64,000 nucleotides of DNA from Chitinophagaceae bacterium (GTDB lineage Bacteria; Bacteroidota; Bacteroidia; Chitinophagales; Chitinophagaceae): assembly GCA_016720775.1 (NCBI GenBank), contig JADKJX010000003.1, positions 558,001-622,000 of the forward strand. Direction: 5' to 3'. Shown here in pieces: positions 17,733 to 26,599 of the stretch (within the stretch, counting starts at the first letter, position 1; each line of letters begins with the position of its first letter). The translations under genes and the position numbers were made by a program. The notes beneath the pieces are model-generated. The model had not been told where the DNA came from and did no database searches. It saw nothing but the letters and a program-made list of their open reading frames with translations.

Positions 17733-18659
17733 ATGCCAAGAATGATCAAATCAGGTCTTATCCAAATGAGTCTTCCCAAAACAGAAGGAGAAGGAACGAT
17801 ACCGGAAATTATAAATGCCATGCTGCAGAAACATATTCCGTTCATTGAAGAAGCAGGAAAGAAAGGGGTGCAGATCCTTTGCCTGCAGGAAATTTTCAAC
17901 ACGCCTTATTTCTGCCCGGGGCAGGATAAGAAATGGTATGAAAGTGCCGAGACTGTTCCCGGCCCAACAACCGAACTGATGGCCACTTATGCAAAAAAAT
18001 ACAATATGGTCATCATCGTTCCCATTTATGAAAAAGAACAGGCCGGTGTGTTATATAATACCGCTGCGGTGATTGATGCCGATGGAATTTACCTGGGTAA
18101 GTATCGCAAGAATCATATTCCGCATACGAGTGGTTTCTGGGAAAAGTTTTTCTTCAAACCCGGAAACCTTGGCTATCCCGTGTTTCAGACGAAGTATGCA
18201 AAAGTAGGTGTGTACATCTGTTACGACCGACACTTTCCTGATGGCGCAAGATGTTTGGGATTGAATGGCGCCGAGATCGTTTACAACCCTTCGGCAACGG
18301 TAGCCGGGCTGTCGCAATATTTATGGAAACTGGAACAACCGGCACATGCTGCAGCCAATGGATATTTTATGGGTTGTATAAACCGGGTTGGTGAAGAGAA
18401 ACCCTGGAACCTCGGTAAATTTTATGGCAGCAGTTATTTTGTAGATCCACGTGGACAGATTTTTGCGCAGGCCAGTGAAGACAAAGATGAATTACTCATT
18501 GCAGAATTTGACCTTGATATGATCGAAGAAGTGAGAAGTGTTTGGCAATTCTTCCGGGACAGAAGGCCGGAGACTTATGGAAAACTGGTGGGCCCCTGTC
18601 TCCGCCGGTTGGCGGAGGAAATGGAGAAGATTGAAGCGAAGGTTGCGTTAAATATTTAG
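17733..18659 (+). CDS. Beta-ureidopropionase (nitrilase superfamily)
   Basis: The 308-residue protein carries the nitrilase Glu-Lys-Cys triad: E53 in CLQEIFNTPYF, K126 in KYRKNHIPH and C163 in ICYDRHFPDGAR. These flanking sequences are those of N-carbamoyl-beta-alanine amidohydrolases. It releases beta-alanine or beta-aminoisobutyrate, CO2 and ammonia from the dihydropyrimidinase product. Near the C-terminus a palindrome (18600-18617) is translated as part of CLRRLAEE, so even this catalytic gene contains a mobile-repeat-like segment. The tail after it (MEKIEAKVALNI) is unlikely to be catalytic. Confidence 0.94.
   Translation: MPRMIKSGLIQMSLPKTEGEGTIPEIINAMLQKHIPFIEEAGKKGVQILCLQEIFNTPYFCPGQDKKWYESAETVPGPTTELMATYAKKYNMVIIVPIYEKEQAGVLYNTAAVIDADGIYLGKYRKNHIPHTSGFWEKFFFKPGNLGYPVFQTKYAKVGVYICYDRHFPDGARCLGLNGAEIVYNPSATVAGLSQYLWKLEQPAHAAANGYFMGCINRVGEEKPWNLGKFYGSSYFVDPRGQIFAQASEDKDELLIAEFDLDMIEEVRSVWQFFRDRRPETYGKLVGPCLRRLAEEMEKIEAKVALNI
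18600..18617. repeat. TCCGCC...GGCGGA palindrome (family C) inside the ureidopropionase gene
   Basis: The sequence ctccgccggttggcggag is an imperfect palindrome related to 11431-11446 and 54809-54824. It is read in frame in the last 20 codons of the gene. Confidence 0.75.
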
Positions 18660-18708
18660 GTACGATCTTTTATCGAAAGTGAAAAAATAAAACATACTCT
18701 CCTGGTCG

Positions 18709-18730
18709 TCCCCCTTTAGGGGATAGGGGC
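18709..18730. repeat. GC-rich palindromic element (family A), intergenic
   Basis: The core cccccttta/ggggataggggc lies 13 bp before the preT start codon. Confidence 0.65.
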
Positions 18731-18742
18731 AAAATATATTTC

Positions 18743-20089
18743 ATGTCAATAACAAATAACAGGTTATCAAAAGAGCAATACGCCGAAAACTTCAGCGATA
18801 TTCATCCAACGTTTGAAACAGCCGATGCTGCCCTGGTGGAAGCAAACCGCTGTTTGTTTTGTTACGATGCGCCTTGCATGAAAAGTTGTCCGACCGGAAT
18901 TGATGTGCCCAAATTCATTAAGCAGATCACAACAGAAAATATCAAAGGCTCGGCACATACCATTTTTACAAGCAACATCATGGGAGCCGGTTGCAGCAAG
19001 GTCTGCCCGGTAGAGAAATTATGCGAAGGTGCCTGTGTTTACAATTTCATGGAAGAAGAACCGATCTCCATTGCAAAGCTGCAGCGCTATTCAACAGAAA
19101 AAGCAATGGCTGCAAACTGGCAACTATTTAAAAGGAAAAATTCTACCGGTAAAAAAGTAGCGATCGTTGGTGCCGGGCCTGCAGGTTTAAGTTGCGCTCA
19201 TGTTTTATCAAGGGAAGGAATTGACGTTACCATTTTTGAAAAAGAAAGCAAGGGCGGCGGACTGATGACCTACGGCATTGCAGCTTATAAAGTAACACCA
19301 CAGTTCTGCGAAGATGAAGTGAATTATATTTTGGGTATTGGTGGCATCGAAATAAAATACAACCAGGAACTGGGGAAAGATTTCTCACTGACTGAATTGA
19401 AGAAAAACTTTGATGCTGTTTACCTCGCAATTGGCGTAGGTGTTGCCAGAAGATTAGACATTCCCGGAGAAAAACTGGAAGGCGTGATAGATGCGATCCA
19501 ATTCATCTATGAGATCAGGGCCAATGGTTACTCAACCGTTCCGGTTGGGGATAAAGTGGCGGTAATAGGCATGGGTATGACTGCGATTGATGCAGCTACG
19601 CAGGCCAAAAGATTGGGTGCAAAAGAAGTTACATTGGTCTACCGCAGAACCGAAGCAGAAAAACCATGCACCGATGTGGAACTGGATATTGCAAGGCTGG
19701 ATGGATGTGAAATTATATGGCTGGCAGCACCGGTAAAAATAAAAGGAGCCGAAGGAAAAGTGAAACAGCTTGTTTGCAGTGTGATGAAATTAGGTGAGCC
19801 GGATGCTTCCGGCCGTCGCTCTCCCGTGGATACAGGCGAAACATTTGCATTAAATGTTGATATGGTGATCAAAGCAGCCGGGCAGGTTCCATTTGAAAAA
19901 CTGGTAAAAAAATACAGGCTGGAAAATAAAAACGGAAAGATCTCTTTAAAAGACAAAGCAGCAACAAATATTAAGGGCGTGTTTGCAGGTGGCGATGCAG
20001 TGAATGGTGGTAAAGAAGTGGTGGATGCCGTGCAGGCGGGGAAAGACGGAGCTGCTTCGATACTGTCGTATCTCAGAATTAAAAATTAA
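18743..20089 (+). CDS. preT: NAD-dependent dihydropyrimidine dehydrogenase, PreT subunit
   Basis: The 448-residue protein resembles the small subunit of glutamate synthase. It has an N-terminal iron-sulfur region with CLFCYDAPCMKSCPTG and CSKVCPVEKLCEGAC, an FAD motif VAIVGAGPAGLSCA and an NAD(P) motif VAVIGMGMTAIDAA. With PreA it forms the bacterial NADH-dependent dihydropyrimidine dehydrogenase that reduces uracil or thymine. Its last codons (LRIKN) are made from an AT-rich repeat that continues into the intergenic region, so the original C-terminus has probably been overwritten by the repeat. Confidence 0.93.
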   Translation: MSITNNRLSKEQYAENFSDIHPTFETADAALVEANRCLFCYDAPCMKSCPTGIDVPKFIKQITTENIKGSAHTIFTSNIMGAGCSKVCPVEKLCEGACVYNFMEEEPISIAKLQRYSTEKAMAANWQLFKRKNSTGKKVAIVGAGPAGLSCAHVLSREGIDVTIFEKESKGGGLMTYGIAAYKVTPQFCEDEVNYILGIGGIEIKYNQELGKDFSLTELKKNFDAVYLAIGVGVARRLDIPGEKLEGVIDAIQFIYEIRANGYSTVPVGDKVAVIGMGMTAIDAATQAKRLGAKEVTLVYRRTEAEKPCTDVELDIARLDGCEIIWLAAPVKIKGAEGKVKQLVCSVMKLGEPDASGRRSPVDTGETFALNVDMVIKAAGQVPFEKLVKKYRLENKNGKISLKDKAATNIKGVFAGGDAVNGGKEVVDAVQAGKDGAASILSYLRIKN

Positions 20090-20162
20090 GAATTAAAAAT
20101 GAAGGGGTGTAAACTGACTTCATGATCTTTAATTCTTAATTCTTCATTTTTAATTTTTAATT
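20077..20162. repeat. Inverted pair of AT-rich repeats (family B) between preT and preA
   Basis: The left arm (20077-20105) runs through the preT stop codon. The right arm (20129-20162) is its approximate reverse complement. A stem of about 28 bp around a short spacer is possible in the transcript. Confidence 0.75.
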
Positions 20163-20169
20163 GAATAAA

Positions 20170-21438
20170 ATGGCTTCTCTTGAATCAAACTTCCTCGGCA
20201 TAAAATCTCCCAACCCCTTCTGGCTGGCGAGTGCTCCTCCAACGGATAAAAAGATAAATGTGCTCCGTGCTTTTGAAGCCGGCTGGGGTGGCGTGGTTTG
20301 GAAAACGTTGGGCAGCCAGGTAAAAAATGTTTCCTCTCGATACTCTGCTGTAAATTTTGGCGGGCATAAAATGATGGGCTTTAATAATATCGAACTCATC
20401 AGCGACCGGCCGCTTGATCTGAATTTAAAAGAGATTAAGGAATGCCTGAAACTTTTTCCCGACCGGGCAATGATCGTTTCATTGATGGCAGACAATGATA
20501 AAAAGAGTTGGCATGAACTTATAAAAAAGGTTCAAGATACAGGCGCTCATGGATTGGAACTGAATTTCGGTTGTCCGCATGGCATGACCGAAAGAGGCAT
20601 GGGTGCTGCGGTTGGACAGGATCCTGAAATTGCCTGCATGGTGGTGGAGTGGGTGATGGAAGCGGCAACCATTCCGGTGATCACCAAACTAACTCCCAAT
20701 GTTCACTCAGTTGTTCCTACAGGGCGTTCGGTGGTAAAGGCTGGCACCAATGCATTGTCGTTAATAAATACCATTCAATCAGTAACCGGTATCGATCTGG
20801 ATACGCTTGTGCCAAATCCTTATGTAGCTGGTAAAAGTGTTTTTGGTGGTTATTGTGGTCCTGCCGTAAAACCCATTGCATTAAAAATGCTTACTACCAT
20901 TGCGCAGGATGACGTAACCAATAAAGTTCCCATCTCCGGTATTGGCGGCGTAAGCACCTGGAAGGATGCCTTAGAGTTCATGTTACTCGGTGCAAGTAAT
21001 GTGCAGGTATGTACCGCTGCTATGAACCATGGATTCCGGATCGTGGAAGATATGTGCGAAGGATTAAATAACTGGATGGATGAAAAAGGATTCAAAACAT
21101 TGAGTGATTTCATTGGTAAGTCTGTTGAAAAAATAACGCATTGGGAAGACCTTGACATCAACTATCACCACATCGCCAAAATAAACCAGGATAAGTGTAT
21201 TCATTGCGGCCTCTGTTATATTGCCTGCGAAGATGCATCGCACCAGTCGATTAATCTTGAATATGGAAAGCCTTACAACAACTACACGGTAAAAGACGAA
21301 GAATGTGTTGGCTGCAATCTCTGCAAACTGGTTTGCCCGGTTAATGATTGTATTACTATGGAAGAACACCGGGTGGCCCCGGAATATATTAACTGGATCG
21401 AATGGCAGAAAAGAGGGCTACCACTGAATGATCATTGA
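20170..21438 (+). CDS. preA: NAD-dependent dihydropyrimidine dehydrogenase, PreA subunit
   Basis: The ATG at 20170 is preferred over an in-frame TTG three codons earlier, giving 422 residues. The FMN-binding TIM barrel resembles dihydroorotate dehydrogenase. It includes the DPD-type catalytic loop NFGCPHGMTERGMGAAVG and GIGGVSTW for phosphate binding. The C-terminus carries two [4Fe-4S] clusters, CIHCGLCYIACEDA and CVGCNLCKLVCPV. It performs the actual reduction of uracil or thymine with electrons from PreT. It closes the seven-gene catabolic locus. Confidence 0.95.
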   Translation: MASLESNFLGIKSPNPFWLASAPPTDKKINVLRAFEAGWGGVVWKTLGSQVKNVSSRYSAVNFGGHKMMGFNNIELISDRPLDLNLKEIKECLKLFPDRAMIVSLMADNDKKSWHELIKKVQDTGAHGLELNFGCPHGMTERGMGAAVGQDPEIACMVVEWVMEAATIPVITKLTPNVHSVVPTGRSVVKAGTNALSLINTIQSVTGIDLDTLVPNPYVAGKSVFGGYCGPAVKPIALKMLTTIAQDDVTNKVPISGIGGVSTWKDALEFMLLGASNVQVCTAAMNHGFRIVEDMCEGLNNWMDEKGFKTLSDFIGKSVEKITHWEDLDINYHHIAKINQDKCIHCGLCYIACEDASHQSINLEYGKPYNNYTVKDEECVGCNLCKLVCPVNDCITMEEHRVAPEYINWIEWQKRGLPLNDH

Positions 21439-21564
21439 TGATAAACCTGTTTTGTTGAAAATGAGGAGGTTGTAATAGAACAACAACCTGATTCATCTCT
21501 CTTTACTTTTTTGTTGTAAGTTTTGCCACTTTTTACGATCTTGCATTAAACTAAAACTACCCGA

Positions 21565-22635
21565 ATGCGTATATTTTTACCTGCATTACTATTCTCATTC
21601 TTCATACTTTTTTATACAGAATCTACTGCACAGGGTTGTGTGGCTATCAAAGGTACAGCCGGTGTTTGCAGCCGCCCCTCTGATGCGAAAGGGTGGGAAT
21701 TAAATATTAACAACCGCTATTTTAAATCCTATAAACATTTTGTGGGAACCAGTGAACAAAAGGAAAGGGTGGAGAATGGCACACAGGTTATCAATCATGC
21801 TTATGAGCTGGATGTTACAGTGACGAGAACACTTAATTCCCGTTGGTCACTTGCTGCAATTGCACCAATACTTTACTTCCAACGTTCCTCATTATATGAG
21901 CATGATGGCAAAACGAGGCACAGTACTTATTCTTTTGGCCTGGGAGATATTCGCCTTTGTGCCTACCGGTGGATGTTTAATCCTGCAACATCTCATAAGG
22001 GAAATCTGCAGGCAGGGCTGGGAATAAAATTACCTACAGGTAATTATAATTACCAGGATTATTTTTATAAAAAGGCTGATTCAAGTGTTTTAGGTCCGGT
22101 TGATCAATCTATTCAATTGGGTGATGGGGGAACTGGTATTAGTTTAGAATTAAATGGATTTTATAATTTCTCCCACAAATTCGGAGTGTATGGGAATTTC
22201 TTTTACCTGAGTAATCCAAAAGAGGTGAACGGAACTTCCACGGCCCGGGGAAGTGCTCCTTCGGCCACTGCAAAAAGGTACAATACAGATGTGAACAGTG
22301 TTCCTGACCTTTTCATGGTGAGGGGTGGGGCAGCTTTTACCTATAAGAAATTTACATTTTCAGGAGGCGTACGAATTGAGGCATTGCCATCACACGACCT
22401 GATTGGCGGTGACCGGGGTTTCAGAAGGCCGGGTTATATCATTTCAGCAGAACCATCTATAACATATGTGGCTAAAAAATACAGTTTAAATATTGCGGCC
22501 CCATTTGCTTTGCAAAGAAACCGTACGCAAAGCGATTCAGATAAACGCCGGACAATTGATACGGGCGTTCACCAGCAAGGCGATGCTGCTTTTGCCGATT
22601 ACCTGATCAGTGCGGGAATAAACATCAGGTTATAA
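21565..22635 (+). CDS. Outer-membrane beta-barrel protein, transporter-like
   Basis: The 356-residue protein has a signal peptide cleaved near residue 22 (STAQG). Alternating aromatic and polar strands run to a C-terminal LISAGINIRL. The pattern resembles the barrels annotated as MetA-pathway phenol degradation or simply transporter proteins. Its ligand is unknown. It follows preA after 126 bp on the same strand, so it may supply pyrimidine-related compounds, but the larger gap makes co-transcription uncertain. Confidence 0.65.
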   Translation: MRIFLPALLFSFFILFYTESTAQGCVAIKGTAGVCSRPSDAKGWELNINNRYFKSYKHFVGTSEQKERVENGTQVINHAYELDVTVTRTLNSRWSLAAIAPILYFQRSSLYEHDGKTRHSTYSFGLGDIRLCAYRWMFNPATSHKGNLQAGLGIKLPTGNYNYQDYFYKKADSSVLGPVDQSIQLGDGGTGISLELNGFYNFSHKFGVYGNFFYLSNPKEVNGTSTARGSAPSATAKRYNTDVNSVPDLFMVRGGAAFTYKKFTFSGGVRIEALPSHDLIGGDRGFRRPGYIISAEPSITYVAKKYSLNIAAPFALQRNRTQSDSDKRRTIDTGVHQQGDAAFADYLISAGINIRL

Positions 22636-22785
22636 AATACATACTACTAAATTTTAACTTCATGAAGTAGCGGCAAGGCAAATTAATTTTTGTTTCACCG
22701 CTTTTCCTTTTTTTTGTTTATCTTGTTAAAAGACATCCATCATACGATCGCTATCCTTTTAAGTTAACTCCATTAAATAACACTT

Positions 22786-23211
22786 ATGAAAGTTTCCGAC
22801 ATTTTAAAAGCAAAAGGCAATCATATTTATTCCGTTTCGGGTGAAATAAGTGTATACGAAGCCATTAAGGTGATGGGTGAAAAAAATATTGGCGCTTTAA
22901 TGATCATGGAAAATGAAAAACTTACGGGAATCCTCTCCGAAAGAGATTATGCCCGCAAGGTTGTGCTGAAAGGAAAATTGTCAAAAGATACCCTGGTGAA
23001 GGAGATCATGACTGAAAATGTATTATCGGTGACCCCTGAAGATGGTATTGAAAAGTGTATGGCTATTATGAGTGAGAAACACATCCGCCATTTACCTGTT
23101 TTAGAAGCAGGCAAAGTATTGGGAATGGTTTCCATCGGCGACGTGGTAAATGGAATCATCGAATCACAGAAGGAAACCATTGCTCATTTACAGAGTTATA
23201 TTTCTCAATAA
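22786..23211 (+). CDS. CBS-domain pair protein
   Basis: The 141-residue protein consists of two CBS repeats, about residues 7-60 and 74-125, with MGEKNIGALMIMENEKLTGILSERD and the parallel MSEKHIRHLPVLEAGKVLGMVSIGD. Tandem CBS modules bind adenine nucleotides and act as energy or redox sensors. No catalytic or transport domain is fused, and its partner is unknown. The gene is followed within 14 bp by the converging TRIC gene. Confidence 0.88.
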   Translation: MKVSDILKAKGNHIYSVSGEISVYEAIKVMGEKNIGALMIMENEKLTGILSERDYARKVVLKGKLSKDTLVKEIMTENVLSVTPEDGIEKCMAIMSEKHIRHLPVLEAGKVLGMVSIGDVVNGIIESQKETIAHLQSYISQ

Positions 23212-23225
23212 GAAACGATCACCAG

Positions 23226-23834
23226 CTACATTTCCAGCTTTGGCAACGACCACCTGAATTTTACAGCAGCCAAACGTATCCCGATGATCGTGACAATGCT
23301 GATCAATGCACTCCATATGTCTGGCAGTGTTGTATATTTCAATACTAAGTAAACCAGTGCTCCCGCAATACAGGCCGTGGCATAAATTTCCTTCCGGAAT
23401 ATCTGCGGTATCTCGTTGATGAGTGTATCTCTTATCACCCCGCCCATCACTGCTGTAAACAATCCCATCACTACTGCTGCAAGCGGGGCCACATCCAGGT
23501 CAAGTGCTTTTTCCATACCGATAATGGTATAGATGGCAATGCCAATGGAGTCGAATACCAACAGGATCCTGGGAATCTTGTGCAGTTGCTTTCTGAGGAT
23601 GACCATCAGTATGATTCCAGCTGTAATGGCAACGAGGTAATTATTGTCTGCCACCCAGGCAATGGGATGTGCACCCAGGATGATATCTCTTAAAGTACCA
23701 CCTCCCACGGCCGTTGCAAAAGCGGTAAAGCTGATGCCAAAAAGGTCCTTGTACAGGTTTTTATCCAATGCGGCAAACGCCCCCGACATGGCAAACATCA
23801 CCACGCCAAACAGGTTGAAATAATAACTGATCAT
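23226..23834 (-). CDS. TRIC-type cation channel family membrane protein (UPF0126/YadS-like)
   Basis: The 202-residue protein has about seven transmembrane helices arranged as two related three-helix repeats. Each repeat contains a glycine-rich kinked helix: FATAVGGGTLRDIILG and FTAVMGGVIRDTLINE. These are diagnostic of bacterial TRIC/UPF0126 proteins, homotrimeric monovalent-cation channels of the inner membrane. It converges with the CBS gene and has no clear functional neighbour. Confidence 0.88.
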   Translation of the reverse strand: MISYYFNLFGVVMFAMSGAFAALDKNLYKDLFGISFTAFATAVGGGTLRDIILGAHPIAWVADNNYLVAITAGIILMVILRKQLHKIPRILLVFDSIGIAIYTIIGMEKALDLDVAPLAAVVMGLFTAVMGGVIRDTLINEIPQIFRKEIYATACIAGALVYLVLKYTTLPDIWSALISIVTIIGIRLAAVKFRWSLPKLEM

Positions 23835-23947
23835 AGCAATAAATTTTACGAAAGGTACTAAACAAAGCCTCTGCCCGGGTGGGGCAAATGTTCATTTCAA
23901 AACCAAAAACTTTGTGCTTTTCAGTATCACATGGTCAGACGGGGGCG

Positions 23948-25273
23948 TCAGACCACACCTGCCAGTTCCAGGCTGCGCCTGCTGATCTTTTTATAATCGA
24001 TGCTTTCAATGATCGGTTCCGGGCAAAGGATCAGCGATACGCCTTCCTGTTTCCACCAATGACCGGTAAATAATTTATCCGCATGTACCACGGCAATAAG
24101 CCAGCTATGACTGAACCCATTGTGCCATTCTTCGATCCATTCAAGATCATCCTTGTTTATTTTGCTGATGTCATCGGTACTGATAAATGCTTTCAAATAA
24201 AATTCATTGCTGAGCTGTGTGTCGGTCTGGTGATGGATCTTTTTGTATTCGTATTTGTAATTGTACCGCAACGCAGAAATATCACTCAATACGGCTGAAG
24301 CAGTAGGGAAGGCACCTGCTCCCTTGCCTTTAAAAAAATGTTTATCAGCAAATGTGCTTTCGGTGGTAAGCGCATTGAATTCATTCTCTACATGGTAGAG
24401 GTCGTCTTTGACAGTTACAAACTGTGGCAAAACAAAGGCGGCTAATTTTCCATTGCTTAATTTTTTTGCATGGGCGACCAGCTTGATGCTGTATTTTTTT
24501 TCTTTGGCAACAATGGCGTCAGGCAGACTGATGTTTTCAATGCCGTTGAAAATAAATTCCTGCGGCTTTGCGATCACGCCAAAGGAATGTGCCAGCAGGA
24601 TGCTGAGTTTATTGGCCGCATCAAAGCCGCCAATATCCAGTTTGGGATTGCTTTCGGCAAAACCAAGCTGCTGGGCCAGTGACAAAGCTTCTTTAAATTC
24701 CAGTTGCTCTTCCAGTATTTTGGTAAGGATGAAATTGGTGGAACCATTGATGATTCCCCGGATGGATTTCAGCAGGTCGTTGTCGTAATATTCTTCCAGG
24801 TTACGGACGATGGGCATGCTGGCGCAACAGGCCGCTTCATAAAGAAAAGCAGTTTTGTGTTTTTGCTGAAGCTCCAGCAGTTCCTCAAAATGCTCAGCGA
24901 TCATCTTTTTATTGGCGCTCACCACAGCCTTACCGTTTTGTAATGCTGTTTTTACGATCTCAAAAGCGGCATCTGCATCATCGATCAGTTCAACGATCAC
25001 ATTGATGCTTTCATCGTTAAGAAGAATAGATGCATCTGTGGTAAAGTTCTCTGCAGCCATGCTTCTTTTCTTACCTGCATTTTTTATACAGATCTTTTTT
25101 ATGGATGATTGAAGCGTAGGCGTGCTGTGCAGTACATCATACAGGCCTTTGCCTACCACGCCAAAACCGAAGAGGCCGATAGTGAGTTTATCAGTTAATT
25201 GGTTAATTGGTTTATCCGTTAATCCGTTAATTGGTTGATTCGTTGACAAGTTCTTTGAATTTAAGATGTTCAA
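23948..25273 (-). CDS. hom: Homoserine dehydrogenase
   Basis: The 441-residue enzyme carries the NAD(P) fold (TIGLFGFGVVGKG, nucleotide loop at 36-43), SANKKMIAEH and the catalytic-domain signature around GIINGSTNFILTKI. It reduces aspartate semialdehyde to homoserine in the threonine and methionine pathway. It is monofunctional, with no aspartokinase domain. Residues about 9-28 are encoded by a tandem AT-rich repeat absent from the family, so the original protein probably began near residue 29. It lies 66 bp downstream of the trans-sulfuration gene and is likely under the same SAM riboswitch. Confidence 0.92.
   Translation of the reverse strand: MNILNSKNLSTNQPINGLTDKPINQLTDKLTIGLFGFGVVGKGLYDVLHSTPTLQSSIKKICIKNAGKKRSMAAENFTTDASILLNDESINVIVELIDDADAAFEIVKTALQNGKAVVSANKKMIAEHFEELLELQQKHKTAFLYEAACCASMPIVRNLEEYYDNDLLKSIRGIINGSTNFILTKILEEQLEFKEALSLAQQLGFAESNPKLDIGGFDAANKLSILLAHSFGVIAKPQEFIFNGIENISLPDAIVAKEKKYSIKLVAHAKKLSNGKLAAFVLPQFVTVKDDLYHVENEFNALTTESTFADKHFFKGKGAGAFPTASAVLSDISALRYNYKYEYKKIHHQTDTQLSNEFYLKAFISTDDISKINKDDLEWIEEWHNGFSHSWLIAVVHADKLFTGHWWKQEGVSLILCPEPIIESIDYKKISRRSLELAGVV
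25188..25251 (-). repeat. Tandem ttaattggt/tccgttaat repeat (family H) coding the N-terminus of homoserine dehydrogenase
   Basis: Repeated 7-10 bp units (gttaattg, gtttatcc, gttaatcc) form a stop-free stretch on the minus strand. They are translated as TNQPINGLTDKPINQLTDK. Confidence 0.75.
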
Positions 25274-25300
25274 TAAAGTTTGAAAAGTACAAGTGAGTGT

Positions 25301-25319
25301 CCTTCAGCTTCGCTCAGGA
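25301..25319. repeat. Family D repeat (cttcagcttcgctcagg)
   Basis: A short element located between the trans-sulfuration gene and hom. It resembles copies at 26600-26620, 26628-26653, 26742-26759 and 52919-52938. Confidence 0.65.
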
Positions 25320-25339
25320 TAAACTACAGGATGTTGATC

Positions 25340-26521
25340 TTATGCACTGATGCTGGTTACAAAATCTTTACTTGCTTCCTTGAGTTTAGCAAAGGTCTGT
25401 TCCAGGTCAGCGACCAGGTCTTCCACTTCTTCCAGTCCAACACTCAGGCGGATAAGGCTGTCGGCAACACCGGCTGCTTTTCTTTTTTCTGAAGGAATGC
25501 TTTTGTGCGTCATCTGTGCCGGGTGACAGAGCAGGCTTTTCACGCCGCCCAAACTTTCAGCCAGTTTGAAATATTTTGTATTGCTCACAAATGCCGTGGC
25601 TGCTTCCTCTGTATCATTTTTTAACGTGAATGAAACAATGCCTCCAAATCCCTTGCTTTGTTTTTTTGCGATCCCGTGTTTGAGATGTGTTTTTAAACCG
25701 GGATAGAATACTTTGTCAACAGCCGGATGTGTTTCCAGGAATTCCGCCACCGCCTGTGCATTGCGGCAATGCTGTTGTACACGCAGGTGCAGGGTTTCAA
25801 TGCCACGTATCACCAGCCAGCTATCAAAGGGAGCAAGGATGGCACCGCTGGCGTTTTGAATGAATTTTATTTTTTCACCCAACTCTTTTTCTTTGGCAAC
25901 AACAAGTCCTGCGATGAGGTCACTATGCCCGCCGAGATATTTGGTGGCGCTGTGCACTACAATATCAGCTCCCAGCGAAAGAGGTTGTTGTAAGGCGGGT
26001 GATGCAAAAGTATTATCCACGCAAAGTAAACAGGAATGAGCCTTTGCAATTTTTGCAATGGCTTCTATGTCGCTAACTTTTAAAGTTGGATTGGTAGGTG
26101 TTTCCAGCCAGATCAATTTTGTGTTTTGGGTGATGGCATTAAAAACATTCTCTGCATTGGTGGTATCCACATAGTTTACGGTGATCCCGAATTTTTCATA
26201 GATGTGTGTAAAGAGACGGAATGCGCCGCCGTAAATATCATCCACGGCTAAGATCTCATCGCCCGATTTTAAAAGTTTAACAACAGCATCAATGGCTGCA
26301 AGTCCGCTGCCAAAAGCAATACCTACGCTTCCTTTTTCCAGTTGGGCAATGATGCTTTCCAGTGTTCCCCTCGTTGGATTGTTGCTGCGGGCATAGTCAT
26401 AACCCTTGTTCACACCGGGTGCTTCCTGCACATAGGTACTGGTTTGGTAGATGGGTACACTGATGGCACCTGTTAAAGGATCTACGGGAATGCTGTGGAT
26501 GAGTTGTGTTGCGTTGCTCAT
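25340..26521 (-). CDS. Cystathionine gamma-synthase / trans-sulfuration enzyme
   Basis: The ATG at 26521 is chosen; a TTG at 26557 would add 12 non-family residues. The 393-residue PLP enzyme has the Cys/Met-metabolism signature with Schiff-base Lys194 in HSATKYLGGHSDLIAG and the substrate region YARSNNPTR. Sequence alone does not separate cystathionine gamma-synthase from a lyase. The SAM riboswitch upstream and hom downstream favour a biosynthetic role in methionine synthesis. Confidence 0.88.
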   Translation of the reverse strand: MSNATQLIHSIPVDPLTGAISVPIYQTSTYVQEAPGVNKGYDYARSNNPTRGTLESIIAQLEKGSVGIAFGSGLAAIDAVVKLLKSGDEILAVDDIYGGAFRLFTHIYEKFGITVNYVDTTNAENVFNAITQNTKLIWLETPTNPTLKVSDIEAIAKIAKAHSCLLCVDNTFASPALQQPLSLGADIVVHSATKYLGGHSDLIAGLVVAKEKELGEKIKFIQNASGAILAPFDSWLVIRGIETLHLRVQQHCRNAQAVAEFLETHPAVDKVFYPGLKTHLKHGIAKKQSKGFGGIVSFTLKNDTEEAATAFVSNTKYFKLAESLGGVKSLLCHPAQMTHKSIPSEKRKAAGVADSLIRLSVGLEEVEDLVADLEQTFAKLKEASKDFVTSISA

Positions 26522-26599
26522 GATAAGAATGTTTTTGGTTATGAAATTTCTTATCAAGAGAGGAGAAAATATTACCGGAGGAGAAATTTTAATTACTCT

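Noticed and set aside
17497..17739. 80-codon minus-strand ORF over the hydA-ureidopropionase gap
   Set aside because: It is generated by the inverted repeat and by antisense of hydA; no family features.
26545..26566. Plus-strand cttatcaagagagg resembling the 5' core of a SAM-I riboswitch
   Set aside because: None of the other conserved S-box segments follow on that strand, and it overlaps the start region of the trans-sulfuration gene on the opposite strand.
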